DNA from: Epiperipatus broadwayi
Taxonomy: Eukaryota; Onychophora; Udeonychophora; Euonychophora; Peripatidae
Direction of reading: 5' to 3'
DNA: 64,000 bases
NCBI GenBank assembly: GCA_028023455.1
Contig: JAQFVV010012396.1
Coordinates: 5,310,085 to 5,374,084, forward strand
Program-made: the position numbers and the translations under genes
Notes under the pieces: model-generated
What the model was told of the DNA's origin: nothing
What the model saw: only the letters and a program-made list of their open reading frames with translations
The model's database searches: none
Part shown: positions 11,591-23,609 of the stretch, piece by piece
Numbering within the stretch: the stretch's first letter is position 1
How the letters are laid out: every line of letters starts with the position of its first letter

Positions 11591-14424
11591 TTATACTATT
11601 GTTTGTATTTATTGTTAACAGTTAATAAGAAATATATAGAAAGCTATAAATAAAATTTTGAATTTGTATAAAAATACTTAATTCAATTAGATAATGGAAA
11701 TAGTGTAATATGTAATTATAAGTAAAACACCTATTATTATAAACTTTCAGAAAATTATATTTATATATGGAGGAGGGGGTATTAAAATTTCTTATGTTAT
11801 CTCTATTAATACAAAGAAGAGCTACTATTTGTGTCAAGAATTATTTCAATTTTATGTGTAATGAAATTTGAACAATACCTAGATAAATTTTAAAGTATAT
11901 TTCATTAAAAAAACTTCAGCTCTGAAAGTTGTTGATAAAGAAAATCAATCTATCATATGTTGATATTGTACAAAAATGACTTACAAAGATTCAGTAATAT
12001 TTAAACCCTGTAATTTAAAAACATGATTTGAATAAAAAAGATATAAATTGCTTATAAAAATGACACTAATCTTGAACAGTAGTTTCACCATGGAAAGAAA
12101 GTTAATTCCCTAAAGCATTCAAATAATCTGAAGAAGTGATTCATCTACACAATGTAGTGATTGAATAAAGAGATTACTGTAATATAGTTACCAAATTAAA
12201 AATATTCAATCTCGATCTTTTGCAGTAAAAAAATCCAGTTGAAAAAAAATGGTTTTTTTCCCTACAATTGCTAATTACTTTTTAAATATTTGGGGAATGT
12301 TTAAACAAAGAATTGTTTCTCATTCTTTTTATATTGTAACAACTCAAATTCTGAATTGGCATGTTTGTATTAAATATTCTGTTTGTAAAATTTCTAATGG
12401 ATTGGTTTAATAGACACTGAAGTATTTTGTCATGTGTTAATATTTATGGTGATTTATTCCATTGTGGTTTTGCAATTTTTAAGTACCATACTTTATAATA
12501 TTTATCAATTCTTAGAAACTATTGATTTTCAATCACAATAGATTTTAAAAAAATTCCATTCTTGTAAATTTGTTGAATGCAGTCACCATTCTCAAGTCTA
12601 AAGACATAAAAATATTATACACTTTGGGAACTTTGGACATTAAAGCTCTAGCTAATCAGGTGCCAAACCTTCTTTAAAACCAGAGAAATTTTTTTTCAAA
12701 TATCAAATTTATGACAGATAATCTTTATGCCTTAACAAATAATTATTTGTTTTAACTTTACCAAGAACAAAAATAATGTTTCATTTGTATATATGTTTAT
12801 TTTTTTGATATGTAGTGTTCAAAATGTGCTGCTAATACAAAAATAATACTTTGGCTAATCTCTTTTTTATAGATATAGCCATAAAAAAGTAAAACAACAT
12901 TTAAATAACCATTTTAAGACAAATATCTTTTTTATTTTTTTACTGAAAAGCAGTGGAAAAGCACTAATTGATGAGAGATAAGAGTTAGAGAAGTTTTCTA
13001 TTATTGTTTCTACATTAATTAGAAAAAGATAAGATACTCATTTATTGTTCAGCTATAGGTTGATTAACTGAATTGGCTATTGTCAACTATTTGAAAGAAA
13101 ATTCAAAGCCTGATAGAACACTGAATAAGACTTCACTTACTTTTGATTTGAATCTAAAACATGAGAATGGAAAATATATACAATTATCTCTATTCCATGA
13201 AGCTCTTCTATATAGAGAAAAATGAAATTGTTAGGTGTTTCAAAGTACACAACCTACTATTAATTATTAAAGTCAATTAATAAACACAAATTTCTAATGC
13301 CAACAATACAAAACATCTATGACCTGTTTAATAGCCATTAAAATTTACATTTTTTTAATGTGTAAAATGTATTTAATGAGATGTACAATAAAAACATCCC
13401 ATGTAATGTTATTAATATCTAAAAAATCTTTATTAATGTTACAACAATTTTTTTTAATATCCTATGGAAATATGACTTTTAATTTCAAAAAATCTAAAGT
13501 ATGATGTGATGTTTTAAAATGCATTATAGCAAAAATAATTTACATGTAGTTAAAACATTTAAAATGCTGGAATAAAATATATTAATAAATGTCATACTAC
13601 AACTGATAATGATCAAGTGTTAATATTTGATCATAATAGACTGTTGTCCAGCTAACTAATCTGTCTTGAGGCAATTAAGTTTGCATATAAACTTGCCATG
13701 AAATTTTTCATTTTTATCAATAAAATTTTTAATTGATTCATTTTATTACAAAACTAATTACTCTAATACAGACTAGATTATACTGAGAAATATCAATTTT
13801 TGGATGCTAATGAGAATTTTTACTTAGAGCATAGCAAGGGTTATAATACTAATAATTTTGAATACAATTTACCATTTAGATAAACAATTTCACCTGTATA
13901 AAGAAACAATTCTTAATTTAAAAATAATAATTATTCTTATGTCTTGAAATCAATATTATTTTTTTATTGAAAAATTATTTAAAATTAAAAAATAAAATTT
14001 AATAAATAATTAAAAAATTATTATACAATCAGACACAGTTTAAAAAAAAATATTGATTAAAAAAGGATTATACTTTTGAAATGAAAAATTAATTTAGATA
14101 ATTTCTATAAAAAAATATTTAATTAAACTTTTTTAATATATATATTCTCTTTTTAAAAAATTACCCTAAATTAATTTTCTAATATAATATAGTTATATAT
14201 GTATATTCTTTATGTACAAAGGCCATTATGGTTTTTTTTTACATGGTGATTAAGAACTGTAAAACACTCTACTTAGTCCACTCCAGAGCCATCTATTATA
14301 TACTTCAATAATTGTAGATAGTAGAGAATAATATTACATCCAAATCTCTATAGTTTCAGATTATTGATCTTAGCTAATGATGGTTCTGCTAAAAGAAAAT
14401 ACATTGAATTTCTATTTTTAATGT
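11591..14424. other. AT-rich DNA, nothing recognised
   Basis: About 2.8 kb with no supported gene, only short low-complexity ORFs. A local hairpin, GATCAA/TTGATC near 13610-13640, is the only small structure noticed. Confidence 0.35.
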
Positions 14425-15345
14425 AGATATTGAAAGCAGGGTCATGTAATTCATTGTTTGAAATAGACATAACCGCAGTAAATGAAAAATTATATTTACC
14501 CAATATTAGTATCAATCACATTTCTTTATTCACTTTTTTACAATGCATTAATCACTTATTTTACTATCATAATGGTTTCTATTGTCCCAGCAATCTTTTT
14601 GTTATCTATAATAAATATAAATACATGAATATTTATACATAAGCACATAATTTTTACATATTCTACATATTTCATGATATAAATTCTTTCTTTTAATCAA
14701 CATACATATAAGCACTCCCTTATATATATAAATATCCTTAATTACTAATCATTTTTATATTTTTATTATTTTTAATAATTCTTTGTTTATCATCTATATA
14801 ATATATTTTATAATTTTATATTCTATTCATTTATTATTTTTTAATATTCAGTTTCAATTTTAATATATATTTTATTCTCAACATATTTACTTTTTATTCT
14901 AGCTTTAACATTATATATTTAACGTATATATTCTAACTTTAACGTTATATATCTAATATTATATATCTAACATTATATACTATTCATTTTTATTTTCCCA
15001 TATAAAAATGAGAAAAAAGAATTAATTATTAAAAATAATATAAATATAAAAATGATTGAAGTAATTAAGGATATTTATGTAGGTTTATGTATAAGGGAGT
15101 GTATATGGGTATGTTGATTAAAAGGAAGAATTTATATTATGAAATATGTGTAATATGTAAATATTATCTGTTTATGTATAAATATTTATGAATTTATGAT
15201 TATTATAGATCTGAAGAAGATTTCTGGGGCTATTGAAACCACTATAATAATAGATTAAGGGTATAATACATTGTAAAAAAGTGAATAAAAGGATTAATAT
15301 TAATATTGGATAAATTGGGTAATGCAATAAAAAGATTAAAATTGT
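14425..15345. mobile_element. Foldback element G1 (about 0.9 kb) with PLE-like motif
   Basis: Two arms are mutual reverse complements over several hundred bases. For example, AAGCACTCCCTTATATATA near 14710 pairs with TATAAGGGAGTGTATATGG near 15095, and TTCACTTTTTTACAATGCATT near 14530 pairs with ATACATTGTAAAAAAGTGAA near 15265. The centre is very A/T rich. Each arm carries a PLE-type segment, on the plus strand CTGAAGAAGATTTCTGGGGC...TTGAAACC (15211-15240), related to the one in foldback G2 at 26.68 kb. No protein is encoded. It is probably a decayed hammerhead-bearing foldback derived from a Penelope-like element. Confidence 0.55.
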
Positions 15346-18300
15346 AAATTATATTTATAATACTATATAAAAATAAAAAAGTAATTTAGTGATTAAAATA
15401 ATAATTAGGGTATTTACTTATAAAAAAAATTAAAATGTTACAATTTTTTTTTTACTTCATATTGTACAATAAATATAAAAATAAATTTTAAAACATAATT
15501 AAATTATCATATGAATGTAAGAAATATACTTTAAAAATACAAATCACTGCTACTTAAATCAGTAGATGCAACATGAATATATGCACTATATTATTTTTGC
15601 ACATAAAATAAATAAAATAACTTCTTTTAGTCATGAAACAAAAAGAAATGGTTATTAGTATGACATTGTAGTTGAAAGGTAATTTTATGATACTGTGTTA
15701 AAGTACAAAAAAAAATATTTTAATTCAGAGAAAATATAAATCTAATAAAAATTATTCTCCTATTTTATTTTATATATAAAGTATTATTTATTTTATTTTT
15801 CACATGTCACAAAATGCAGCTTTTTAAAATTTACTGCACTTTTTAAATAATTTACCAAATATGGTGAAGTATAATAGGTTATCTATGCTCTCTAAAATAC
15901 ATTCCCAACATGTAAAAATTCTAATGTAGATTTTTTAAATGAACTAGATCAATAAAAGCAAATTGCCAATATAAATTAGGTATTTAAAAGTATCAAAAAG
16001 TAATCAAAAGTACATAACTGAAAACTTAATCTATGCAGCATTTTAACAACATTAATTTGGCCTTTCTAATAGACTATATTAACAATATTGATCTTTTGTT
16101 TTTGAAAAATTACTTAGTTAATAATGATAAAGCTTTGAGCAAAGCATTTCATCTAATAAATAAGTAAAAATAAAAAAACTTTACATTACAACATTAAATT
16201 AAGCCATTCATTTTAATGTTTTTTTCCATCCTTCTCCTAGTAGCAATTTTAGTTAATAATTCAACATTTTAATTTTGTATTAAAAGCTTGATTCAATATT
16301 ATGAGTCAATAAATTGTTTTTGATTTATTAAAAATATAAATTTGCAAATGAAAAATATTATAAAAAATCATATTTGAATTTTAAAAATATATTTTAAAAA
16401 ATATAATAAAATGAAATAGATAATAATAAGATCAATAAATTTTTCATTACTGGATAGTTACAGTAAAATTGATTAAAAATACATTGACAAAATCTTTAAT
16501 GAATGAATTTCATTTTCTAAACATAAGTAAATTTTTCTAAAGTCAAAAAGTTATGAAATTCTATTCTAAAATTTAAAATTGTATTTATAATTATTAAAAT
16601 ATTACAAAGATTTGATCTATGATGTTTGACAGATCATAATTGTAATGCCCTTTTTATTGCTACTTTGAACTTCTTAACATATTTTTTAAAATAAAATTAT
16701 TTTAAAAATATTTAAATGTAAATATGAATATATTTTATTTTTAACCTGATATCTCTCAGCTAATGTGCCTTATTTATCTTTTAAAAGTGTGATTGTTACA
16801 CAATTTTAGAATATGTATTAACATTATCATAAGTTATACAGATCTCAGTTTTTTTTTATAATGTACAATTTTCCATAATGTTTTCTGAAGACATTAGTAT
16901 GTTAAGGATAGTCATCTTAAATCTAAGGAATTCTGCAATTGTTTTCCACAGAAGAAAACCCCTTCTAGACATTTACTTCCTTCTGGTCTCACTTTCACGC
17001 AAAGATTTTAGTATAAATGAAATATTATTTTTACTTGTTTATAAAATATTTTTAATTATTTTTACCAAAAGAAATACATGTAAACTTTCAAGTTATTCAT
17101 TTAGCTTTTATTTTAAAAAATAAAAGTTAATAAACTTGATCAGTGTCTATTATGTCATTATCTATCAGAATCAACACCATGTTAAAATCTTTTTAAGTAT
17201 TATAACTATTATATAAAAATAACAGATTTTAAAACAAAATTTAATAGATCTGCCATAAATTTATCTTTCTTCATTCACATTTTTTAAAAAAATAAAAAAT
17301 ATTTCATTCATTTTCTGAAAGAAGATTTACATTAACTTGTTTGATGGTGGGTATGATACATTGTTTGATTTACAAGTGAGATTTCAAATATTTAAAAATG
17401 TAAAATGTAATTCTTTAGAATATTATTTGTTTATAAAATTAAAAAGATACCAAATCCAACTTATTGAGTTTTAGCATAAAGATTTTATGCTGTAGTGAAG
17501 ATTGGACATTTTCAAAAGCTCTCACCAGGAGAACAAAACAAATGTTATATTGTTAACCACTTAATAATTAATATACAGATATTTGGAAGAAATAGATCAT
17601 AAATATTTAAATAAATTATGAAAAATATGCATTTTTTGCACATTGATGACAAAAATTACAAAGAGGAGTTTATAAATTTGTTTGTAAACACAAGATAAAG
17701 AACCCACCAATCAGTGACATTCTAGGCTTTTATTAACTCATTTGTAGTTTTTCTTCCTGAGCTACTGACATCTTCAGATTTTTTCAAACTAATAAATTAA
17801 TATTTACTTTATCAACATTTACCATCAAATGAATGTAAAATCTGAGAAATAGTACTAAAGATAGCTGTAAGAGATTGATTTAAAGCTGAATCATAGCAGC
17901 AGCATCATAGTGCTTCATAACATTACACAGCTGAAATTAGGTTCATTAAAATAGACACCCATATTATCAATAGTGTTTTTAAAAAATATTTAATTTACTG
18001 AATAAGATTGCATCAAACAAATTAAGGAAAAATAGATGATAGTCCTATGAACTGCATAACTATGTTTGTTATATGTATAAAAAAAACTTATTAAGACAGA
18101 GAATATTTATGATAATAAGCAAGAAAGTAGTCTATTGTTTAAGTCAAAGGGAAGAATTTAAAACTGGGAAAAGAATAAACAAAAGGCAAAGTGTAGATAA
18201 CATAAGGTACATTGTATGAAAATAAAGTGATAAATGTAAATTATAATTATAAAATGCATGTATTATTTTTAGAATGGGACAAAGAATCTTTTGCATAATA

Positions 18301-18864
18301 TATAAATAAATACTAAGTTTAAAGAAATAATGATTTATTAAAGTATGCATTTGAGTTTAAAATTGCAATAGCTAAATAACAAAAAAAATCATAAAAATAT
18401 ATTGAAAAGATGAGGATAAAAATAATATGATTACCATTCTTGATTTGATTTATTAAAAAGAGAATAAATCTGAAAAAAGACAAAGCAGAAATGCATTGAA
18501 CTAAAAGAATGACATATTATTTGGGTTAAGAATTAAAGTTTAAAATAAAAAATATATGCAGGAATGATAAAGTAATAATCATTAAAGTTATTTTGCAAAA
18601 TAGGAGTAAATGCTAAATCATTATGAATGCTGACATTTCTGATTTGGTTTATTGAAGGAAAAATCAGTTATATATCAAACTAGTAAGCTAAAGTAAGGTA
18701 GGCATAGGCTTGATACCTTGAAAAAAATTAAGATCTGCTTTTTTTATCTATTTACAAAAAAAAAATCTAAATTTCACCTGAATTCAAATACCAGAATCAT
18801 AAACATGCCAAGTAATTTTATTTCTTCTAGGCAATACATTCATTTAATATTAATATACATTAGT
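15346..18864. other. AT-rich DNA, nothing recognised
   Basis: About 3.5 kb. ORFs at 16878-17123 and 18144-18350 have no motif. Around 17760-17800 the minus strand reads AATCTGAAGATGTCAGTAGCTCAGG, which resembles a PLE-associated motif, but nothing around it supports a complete element. Confidence 0.35.
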
Positions 18865-18865
18865 G

Positions 18866-18900
<35 letters not shown>

Positions 18901-18901
18901 C
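18865..18901. repeat. (AT)n(TG)n microsatellite
   Basis: A short AT run passes directly into about twelve TG repeats. It creates an artificial run of alternating C/V codons in an overlapping ORF. Confidence 0.95.
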
Positions 18902-19173
18902 AGTTACTCAGTGGATAAATAACAAATATCACAATCTTAAAATAATAAAAAGTTCCTGCTAATTAAGCATCAACTATTTATCCCATTTAATGTCAAGTTC
19001 AATCAGACGATGTTTATTATTTTTTTAATATTCTATATGTAAGTAAAAAATGTTATATTGAAATATATATATTTCAAATTTAAATTATATAAAGTTCAAA
19101 ATATAATGTCATCTTGTGTTCCTATTATTTTGACAAACTTATATATAAAATTATTAAATAGCATAGTGTTTTT

Positions 19174-19342
19174 GATATATATATATATATATATAATTTA
19201 GGTGGAAGAAAACTATCCTTCATTCATGCACTATGAATAGACTGCACTTCCTTGTCTATAAATGGGTATCCATCAGGGCTGTATATTCATAGTGCATGAG
19301 TGAAGATAGTTTTTTACATCTTAATTATATATATATATAAGG
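19174..19342. mobile_element. Short palindromic element F flanked by (AT)n
   Basis: The arms at about 19206-19239 and 19282-19316 are near-perfect reverse complements (CATGCACTATGAATA against TATTCATAGTGCATG, AACTATC against GATAGTT). They surround a centre of about 42 bp. Both outer flanks are (AT)n runs. It has the form of a small MITE inserted in or flanked by AT repeats. No transposase family could be assigned. Confidence 0.55.
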
Positions 19343-20207
19343 CAGATGAAACAGTTTTTAAATAATCTATAGCAAAGAAAATGCTTTTCTAACAATCTCT
19401 CATTAAAAAATAATAATGAAAGAGATAAATAGTACTACTGATTAGGTGCACCAATTGTTGATGATAAGAATTTGAAGTTTTACATTCTTACTTTACATAC
19501 TAATTTAAAATAGCTAAATACTCATTTATCATCTAATGTGTAATGGTTAGTTGATAGGTTATAAAATAGTGCATAAGAAAAAACTAAGTCAAACTTAATT
19601 TTTATTTAGTTTAACCTTTTATCTGACTTTTATAGCAGAATAAGTATATGATTTGGAATTAAAACTTTAGAACATTGTGTAAGAAGTAACTTAAATAGCA
19701 TAAAAAAGAAATTCTTTAAATTAAGATTACTTCTTTATGCTATAAATACCTTTTGGATGAATGGAAAACATAACTATAAACACTGGTTAAAGTCATCAGT
19801 TTGACTTGCATAATGCATATCCTAAACCAAACTTTGATTATAAATGTTATTATAGTACAAGTATACTAATTTTTATGGAAATTTTTTACAATTTTTTTTA
19901 AGTCTAATTTTAAAATACTAAAGATATTCTGTTACAAAAAGATATAGGTAAAATATATAAAAAATATAGGATTTTTATGTTCCCTACTCAATTGGTAATA
20001 ACTATATTATACTACAATGATAGTTTTGTTTTGACAGCACATCAACATTTTTATCCTAACTGTCCAGTTTAACTTGATACCTTTAACGATTTAGGTAGAA
20101 TATGAATTTATTGACCAATATTAAGTATTTTCTATTCTAGTTATGAATAGCTATTTTAGAAAATTTGTTTGCTACTAATCTGAGAAAATTCCATGGTTCA
20201 CATTACA

Positions 20208-20275
20208 TAATCTGTATATAAACCCAGAGCCATGGTTACAGCAGACAAATGTGCTAACCCCTGTACCATAAGTCT
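20208..20275 (-). mobile_element. tRNA-like SINE head (degenerate)
   Basis: The minus strand reads TGGTACAGGGGTTAGCACA (box A-like), then TTGTCTGCTGTAACC (anticodon-arm-like), then CTCTGGGTTTATAT (weak box B). The order and spacing match a tRNA-derived SINE head. No tail or target duplication was seen. Confidence 0.35.
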
Positions 20276-20756
20276 CTTCCATCCTCTTATTATAAATGTA
20301 TTTAGTTTTAAAGCAATATGTTATATTATTGCTACAAGATTCTGTTTAAGTTTTTATTTTTAAGCAATTTGTACATGTGTAACAGATGTTAGTCAATATA
20401 TCAAATAAGCTTTTAAAATGTTTTTTCTAAGCATAAACATATTTTATGTGCAAATGATATCATAGACACAAATTATTTTTAAAAAGTGCATTTTTATGAA
20501 AATAATACATCAAAGCAATTAAATGCTTTCAGATTAATTTTCATTAAAATTCTGTTTAATTGAAAAATAATAATTCATTTTCAAATTAAGAGCTGATTAT
20601 TTTACACAGGCAAAATATTTAAAATTGCTATCTCAGACATGGTAAACTAATCTTATACTAATATCTCAAAAAAAAAAAAGATAATAATAATTATAATTTT
20701 TGATATTTTATACAAGCTTGTACATTATATGAGTCGATCTTCTTCAAGTAATATGC

Positions 20757-20822
20757 TATATATATATATATATATATATATCATATACTTATATAATATA
20801 TATATATATATATATATTATAG
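20757..20822. repeat. (AT)n tract, self-complementary
   Basis: Two long AT runs are separated by CATATACTTATA. The whole segment can fold on itself. Confidence 0.9.
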
Positions 20823-21210
20823 GCTAGTCCAGTAACAAATAAAGAGAATTACAACCGAATTGTTTGTTATTATCTTATCTCAATTTATTCTGATCTTATA
20901 TTTAGTAGTTATAACTCTATTTTATAAAGATTTTTTTGTTTAGAGTTTATCATAAAATAAGTAAGCCTCTTATAATATTAACATACATTGAATATACATG
21001 TATGTTGTAATATTACTTAGAAAAAAAAGAAAAAATTAAAATGGAAAAATACATTTATTTTTTGAGAACATTAAAAACATGACTAACATGATTAGAAGAT
21101 GTCTGTTTAAATTTAAATAGCAATGTTTGCCACTAACAAAACTTATTTTTTCATAAATCCTAAAGTTTAATATAATTGAAGTATCAAGGATTTATAAAAT
21201 TCAGAAGGTT

Positions 21211-21220
21211 CCCCCCCCCC
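21211..21220. repeat. C10 homopolymer
   Basis: Ten consecutive C bases in otherwise A/T-rich sequence. Confidence 0.9.
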
Positions 21221-21574
21221 TAGAAGCCATGTGGAATAAGTAAATAAATCATCAGCACAAGGATTAATATGTTTTTAAAAAATTTCAGTTAAATTCAATT
21301 ACATCTGCTTTTATTTCAAATTGTTTCTGGAGGCAGGCCATAGTGCTAATATTGACAGTGTTAAATATATACTAGTATTTATATATTGGACTATGTCCAT
21401 CATCTAATATTAAGTATTAAATGTCTTTAGAAAAATTTAACTTTATTTAAATTTTCCAATTACATTCAACTATTAGTAATTGTACACAGTTTGGTATACG
21501 CATAAGGTTTTGAGAGAGATTATTATCCTTTCTTCTTCAGGTGTTGCTGGTCTAACTAGTGACAATGTGAGCAC

Positions 21575-21658
21575 AGGAATTGAATCTGGATCCTTAGATT
21601 CTTGAATGTTGAATTTTAAAGTAACCTTCAAACCAATTAAGCTATCCTGCCAAAGGCA
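21575..21658 (-). mobile_element. tRNA-like segment in the left arm of C1
   Basis: The minus-strand counterpart of the segment at 22364-22445. It contains GGCAGGATAGCTTAATTGG (box A-like) and GGATCCAGATTCAATTCC (box B-like). It is degenerate. Confidence 0.5.
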
Positions 21659-21814
21659 ACATTCAGTAGAAATATCATATACTTATCTATGAAGCTCCTC
21701 CTGATTTCTCTACTTTTTCCTAAGAGCAATGTTTATTAGTGGTTCCCTTACATTTCCTAAGAAAAAAAGTTGATTAATGATTTATTGTGAGACTGGGTTG
21801 ACTTAAAGGATTAT

Positions 21815-22005
21815 TTGCCATTGTCACATGAGCAACTTCTTTGAATTTTCTTCTTTATATCTTTTCCTCTCTATCCAATATTTTTGTATTTTTCTAATTG
21901 AACATATGTTTATTGATGCATACATGGTCTGCTACCTTAGATACTTCTGTTTTGTCTTTTTTAATCATTAGTTTGTGCTCTTGCAATCACTTTTCAGTGG
22001 ATTGA
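21815..22005 (-). pseudogene. PLE GIY-YIG endonuclease C-terminal remnant, left arm of C1
   Basis: Minus-strand translation in mixed frames gives pieces such as KVADHVCINKHMFN and KILDREEK. These match the PLE endonuclease C-terminus (a conserved DH.....H...W...K.LDRE pattern). It is broken by frameshifts and contains no start codon. It is the inverted partner of the remnant at 22020-22315. Confidence 0.6.
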
Positions 22006-22019
22006 CTTGGTCTCATCAA

Positions 22020-22318
22020 TGTGTGAATGTGGAAGAATATATATTGATGAAACTATTTGCCCCATTAAAAAGTGATTGCAAGATCATAAACTGATGATTA
22101 AAAGAAATAAACCAAATTATCTAAAATAGCAGAGCATGTATATACCAATAAATATATGTTCAATTTGGAAAATATTGGATAGAGAGGGAAAAGTACAAAG
22201 AAGAAAATTTAAAAAAGCTGCTCATAAGACAATAGCAAATAACTCCAGAAGTCAACTTAGTATGACTATACATACTATATGGAAAGCACGAATCAACTTT
22301 GTTCTTAGGAAATCGTGA
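22020..22318 (+). pseudogene. PLE GIY-YIG endonuclease remnant, right arm of C1
   Basis: Plus-strand translation begins CECGRIYIDETICPIKK, which matches the GIY-YIG pattern of Penelope-like elements (C.CG..YIGET.RPLK) with G changed to D in the YIGET motif. Pieces of the rest of the domain follow in shifted frames: an ENI.DREGK-like segment, then RRKFKKAAHKTIANNSRSQL. Stops and frameshifts break it. The reverse transcriptase part of the element is absent. In a live PLE this domain nicks target DNA. Confidence 0.7.
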
Positions 22319-22363
22319 AGAAATCAGGGGAAACCTCATAGATAAGTATATAAAATTTCTATT

Positions 22364-22445
22364 GACAGGCAGAATCGCTCAATTGGTTAGAATGTTACCT
22401 TAAAATTCAATATTCAAGAATCTAAGGATCCAAACCCTATTCCCA
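22364..22445 (+). mobile_element. tRNA-like segment inside C1
   Basis: AGAATCGCTCAATTGGTTAG resembles a tRNA D arm (box A). It is followed after normal spacing by GGATCCAAACCC, a good box B. It lies about 20 bp upstream of the hammerhead-like segment CTTGAAGAAGAG...CTCTTAAAATG. The same pairing of tRNA-like and ribozyme-like segments is present in C2, C3 and C0. Confidence 0.55.
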
Positions 22446-22699
22446 TACTAGTATTGTCACTGGTCAGACAAGAAACACTTGAAGAAGAGAGACTAATACC
22501 TCTTAAAATGTTGTTCATATACTAGTCTGTCTGCTATTACTAATAATTGAATGTAATTGGAAAATTTAAATAAAGTTATAGTTTGCTAAAGACATTCAAT
22601 ACTTAATATTAGATGATGGAAATAGTCCAATATATAAATATTATTAAAATACCATTATCACAAAAGTTCAGGAAAACATTAAATATATATATATATATT

Positions 22700-23045
22700 A
22701 TTTATATAGGACCTGAACTCAAACTGATATACATAACCACAAACATATAAAAAAGAGAAATGATCTCCAAAATAAGTATTTCATGCTTAACCAGCACTCA
22801 TCAGTTGGTCCAGATCACCAGTGCTCAGTTTATATTAAGATAGCAAATTTTCAAACCTTAATGGGCACACTTCACTCACCAACACTTTAGCCATCCATAT
22901 CAATGAAAATCTGTAGATGGAATGCTCAAAACCTAAGTCAATCTGACCCCCTCACAAATATCTATATTGTAGTCATCTGTTGTATAAGATGGATTGAATA
23001 GCTGTAGAGAATTTGAAAGTTTGAGTTTAAGTCCTTATTATTACT
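22700..23045 (-). mobile_element. Family A retrozyme-like repeat, copy A2
   Basis: It aligns with copies A1, A6 and A7 through the ribozyme region, the TTATATTAAGATAGCAAA segment and the TTCAAACCTTAATGG segment. The ends are imperfect inverted repeats (GGACCTGAACTCAAACTG at the left, GTTTGAGTTTAAGTCC at the right). It is non-coding. It sits just beyond the right end of PLE foldback C1. Confidence 0.7.
22757..22818 (-). ncRNA. Type I hammerhead ribozyme, core intact (copy A2)
   Basis: Read 5' to 3' on the minus strand. The stem I 5' strand is GATC-TGGA-CCAA, then the core CTGATGA (22798-22804). Stem II is GTGCT/AGCAT with loop GGTTA. The second core box is GAAA (22779-22782), followed by a two- to three-pair stem III closed by TAC..TA. 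H17 is T, and the stem I 3' strand is TTGG-A-GATC. All invariant positions of the hammerhead core are present. Stem I pairs as CCAA/TTGG and GATC/GATC across an internal loop, as in natural type I hammerheads. The predicted product is a self-cleaving RNA. Activity is inferred from sequence only. Confidence 0.75.
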
Positions 23046-23463
23046 TTAAGTATAAACAATATACATAGATTTAAATATTATATATATTATGAAAGAATGT
23101 GTAGACATTTTTTAAATGTCCAGTACAAATAAAATAAAAAATGTCTTTTATTATCCATTAGCAATATTTACTAAGTTAATTGACCAAAAAGCATTCAGGA
23201 ATAGTTATTAGCTTGTTTATTTCTTCTTTCTTTTTGTCAATATTCTTCATCTGTTAATGGTTAAAATGCTGGTAATAAAAAGAAAAACAATGGATAAAAT
23301 AAATATAAACCACTGCCACCATCATACAAAATAAATAAGATTTCATACTAAATTGAGTGAACAGCCATGGAAATTTTTCTGTTAGTAGATCAAGTATTTT
23401 TAAAAACTTGCAATTACCTGATTCACTTTGTATAGATTATGAAAAATTTTCATTGTCAGCATA

Positions 23464-23609
23464 TTTTTCAAGATTCCCTAAAAGCTTTTTAATATATATA
23501 TATATATATATAAGCAAGATTGTCATTGGTAAAAGATTTTTCAAGATTCCCTAAAAGCTTTTTAATATATATATATATATATATAAGCAAGATTGTCATT
23601 GGTAAAAGA
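23464..23609 (+). repeat. Exact 73-bp tandem duplication
   Basis: The unit TTTTTCAAGATTCCCTAAAA... through (AT)n to GTCATTGGTAAAAGA occurs twice in direct succession (23464-23536 and 23537-23609) with no difference seen by eye. The unit contains an (AT)n tract, so it may be a recent slippage or an assembly effect. Confidence 0.9.

Larger units (their letters stand above)
21385..22634. mobile_element. PLE-derived foldback element, copy C1 (1.25 kb)
   Basis: The two ends are long inverted repeats: TTGGACTATGTCCATCATC at the left against GATGATGGAAATAGTCCAA at the right, continuing inwards over most of the element. Each arm contains, from outside in, an AT-rich terminus, a hammerhead-like segment (CTGAAGAAG...), a tRNA-like segment and a remnant of a Penelope-like GIY-YIG endonuclease. 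The two endonuclease remnants point in opposite directions and meet near the centre (about 22,010). The structure is two partial PLE 3' regions joined head to head. Two more copies lie at 33.6 and 62.8 kb. Confidence 0.8.

Noticed and set aside
17755-17800. Minus-strand AATCTGAAGATGTCAG...GGAAGAAAAAC as a PLE hammerhead
   Set aside because: A partial resemblance only. No convincing stem II and no foldback or PLE context.
18718-18918. 66-codon ORF with a cysteine/valine repeat
   Set aside because: The repeat is a translated (TG)n microsatellite.
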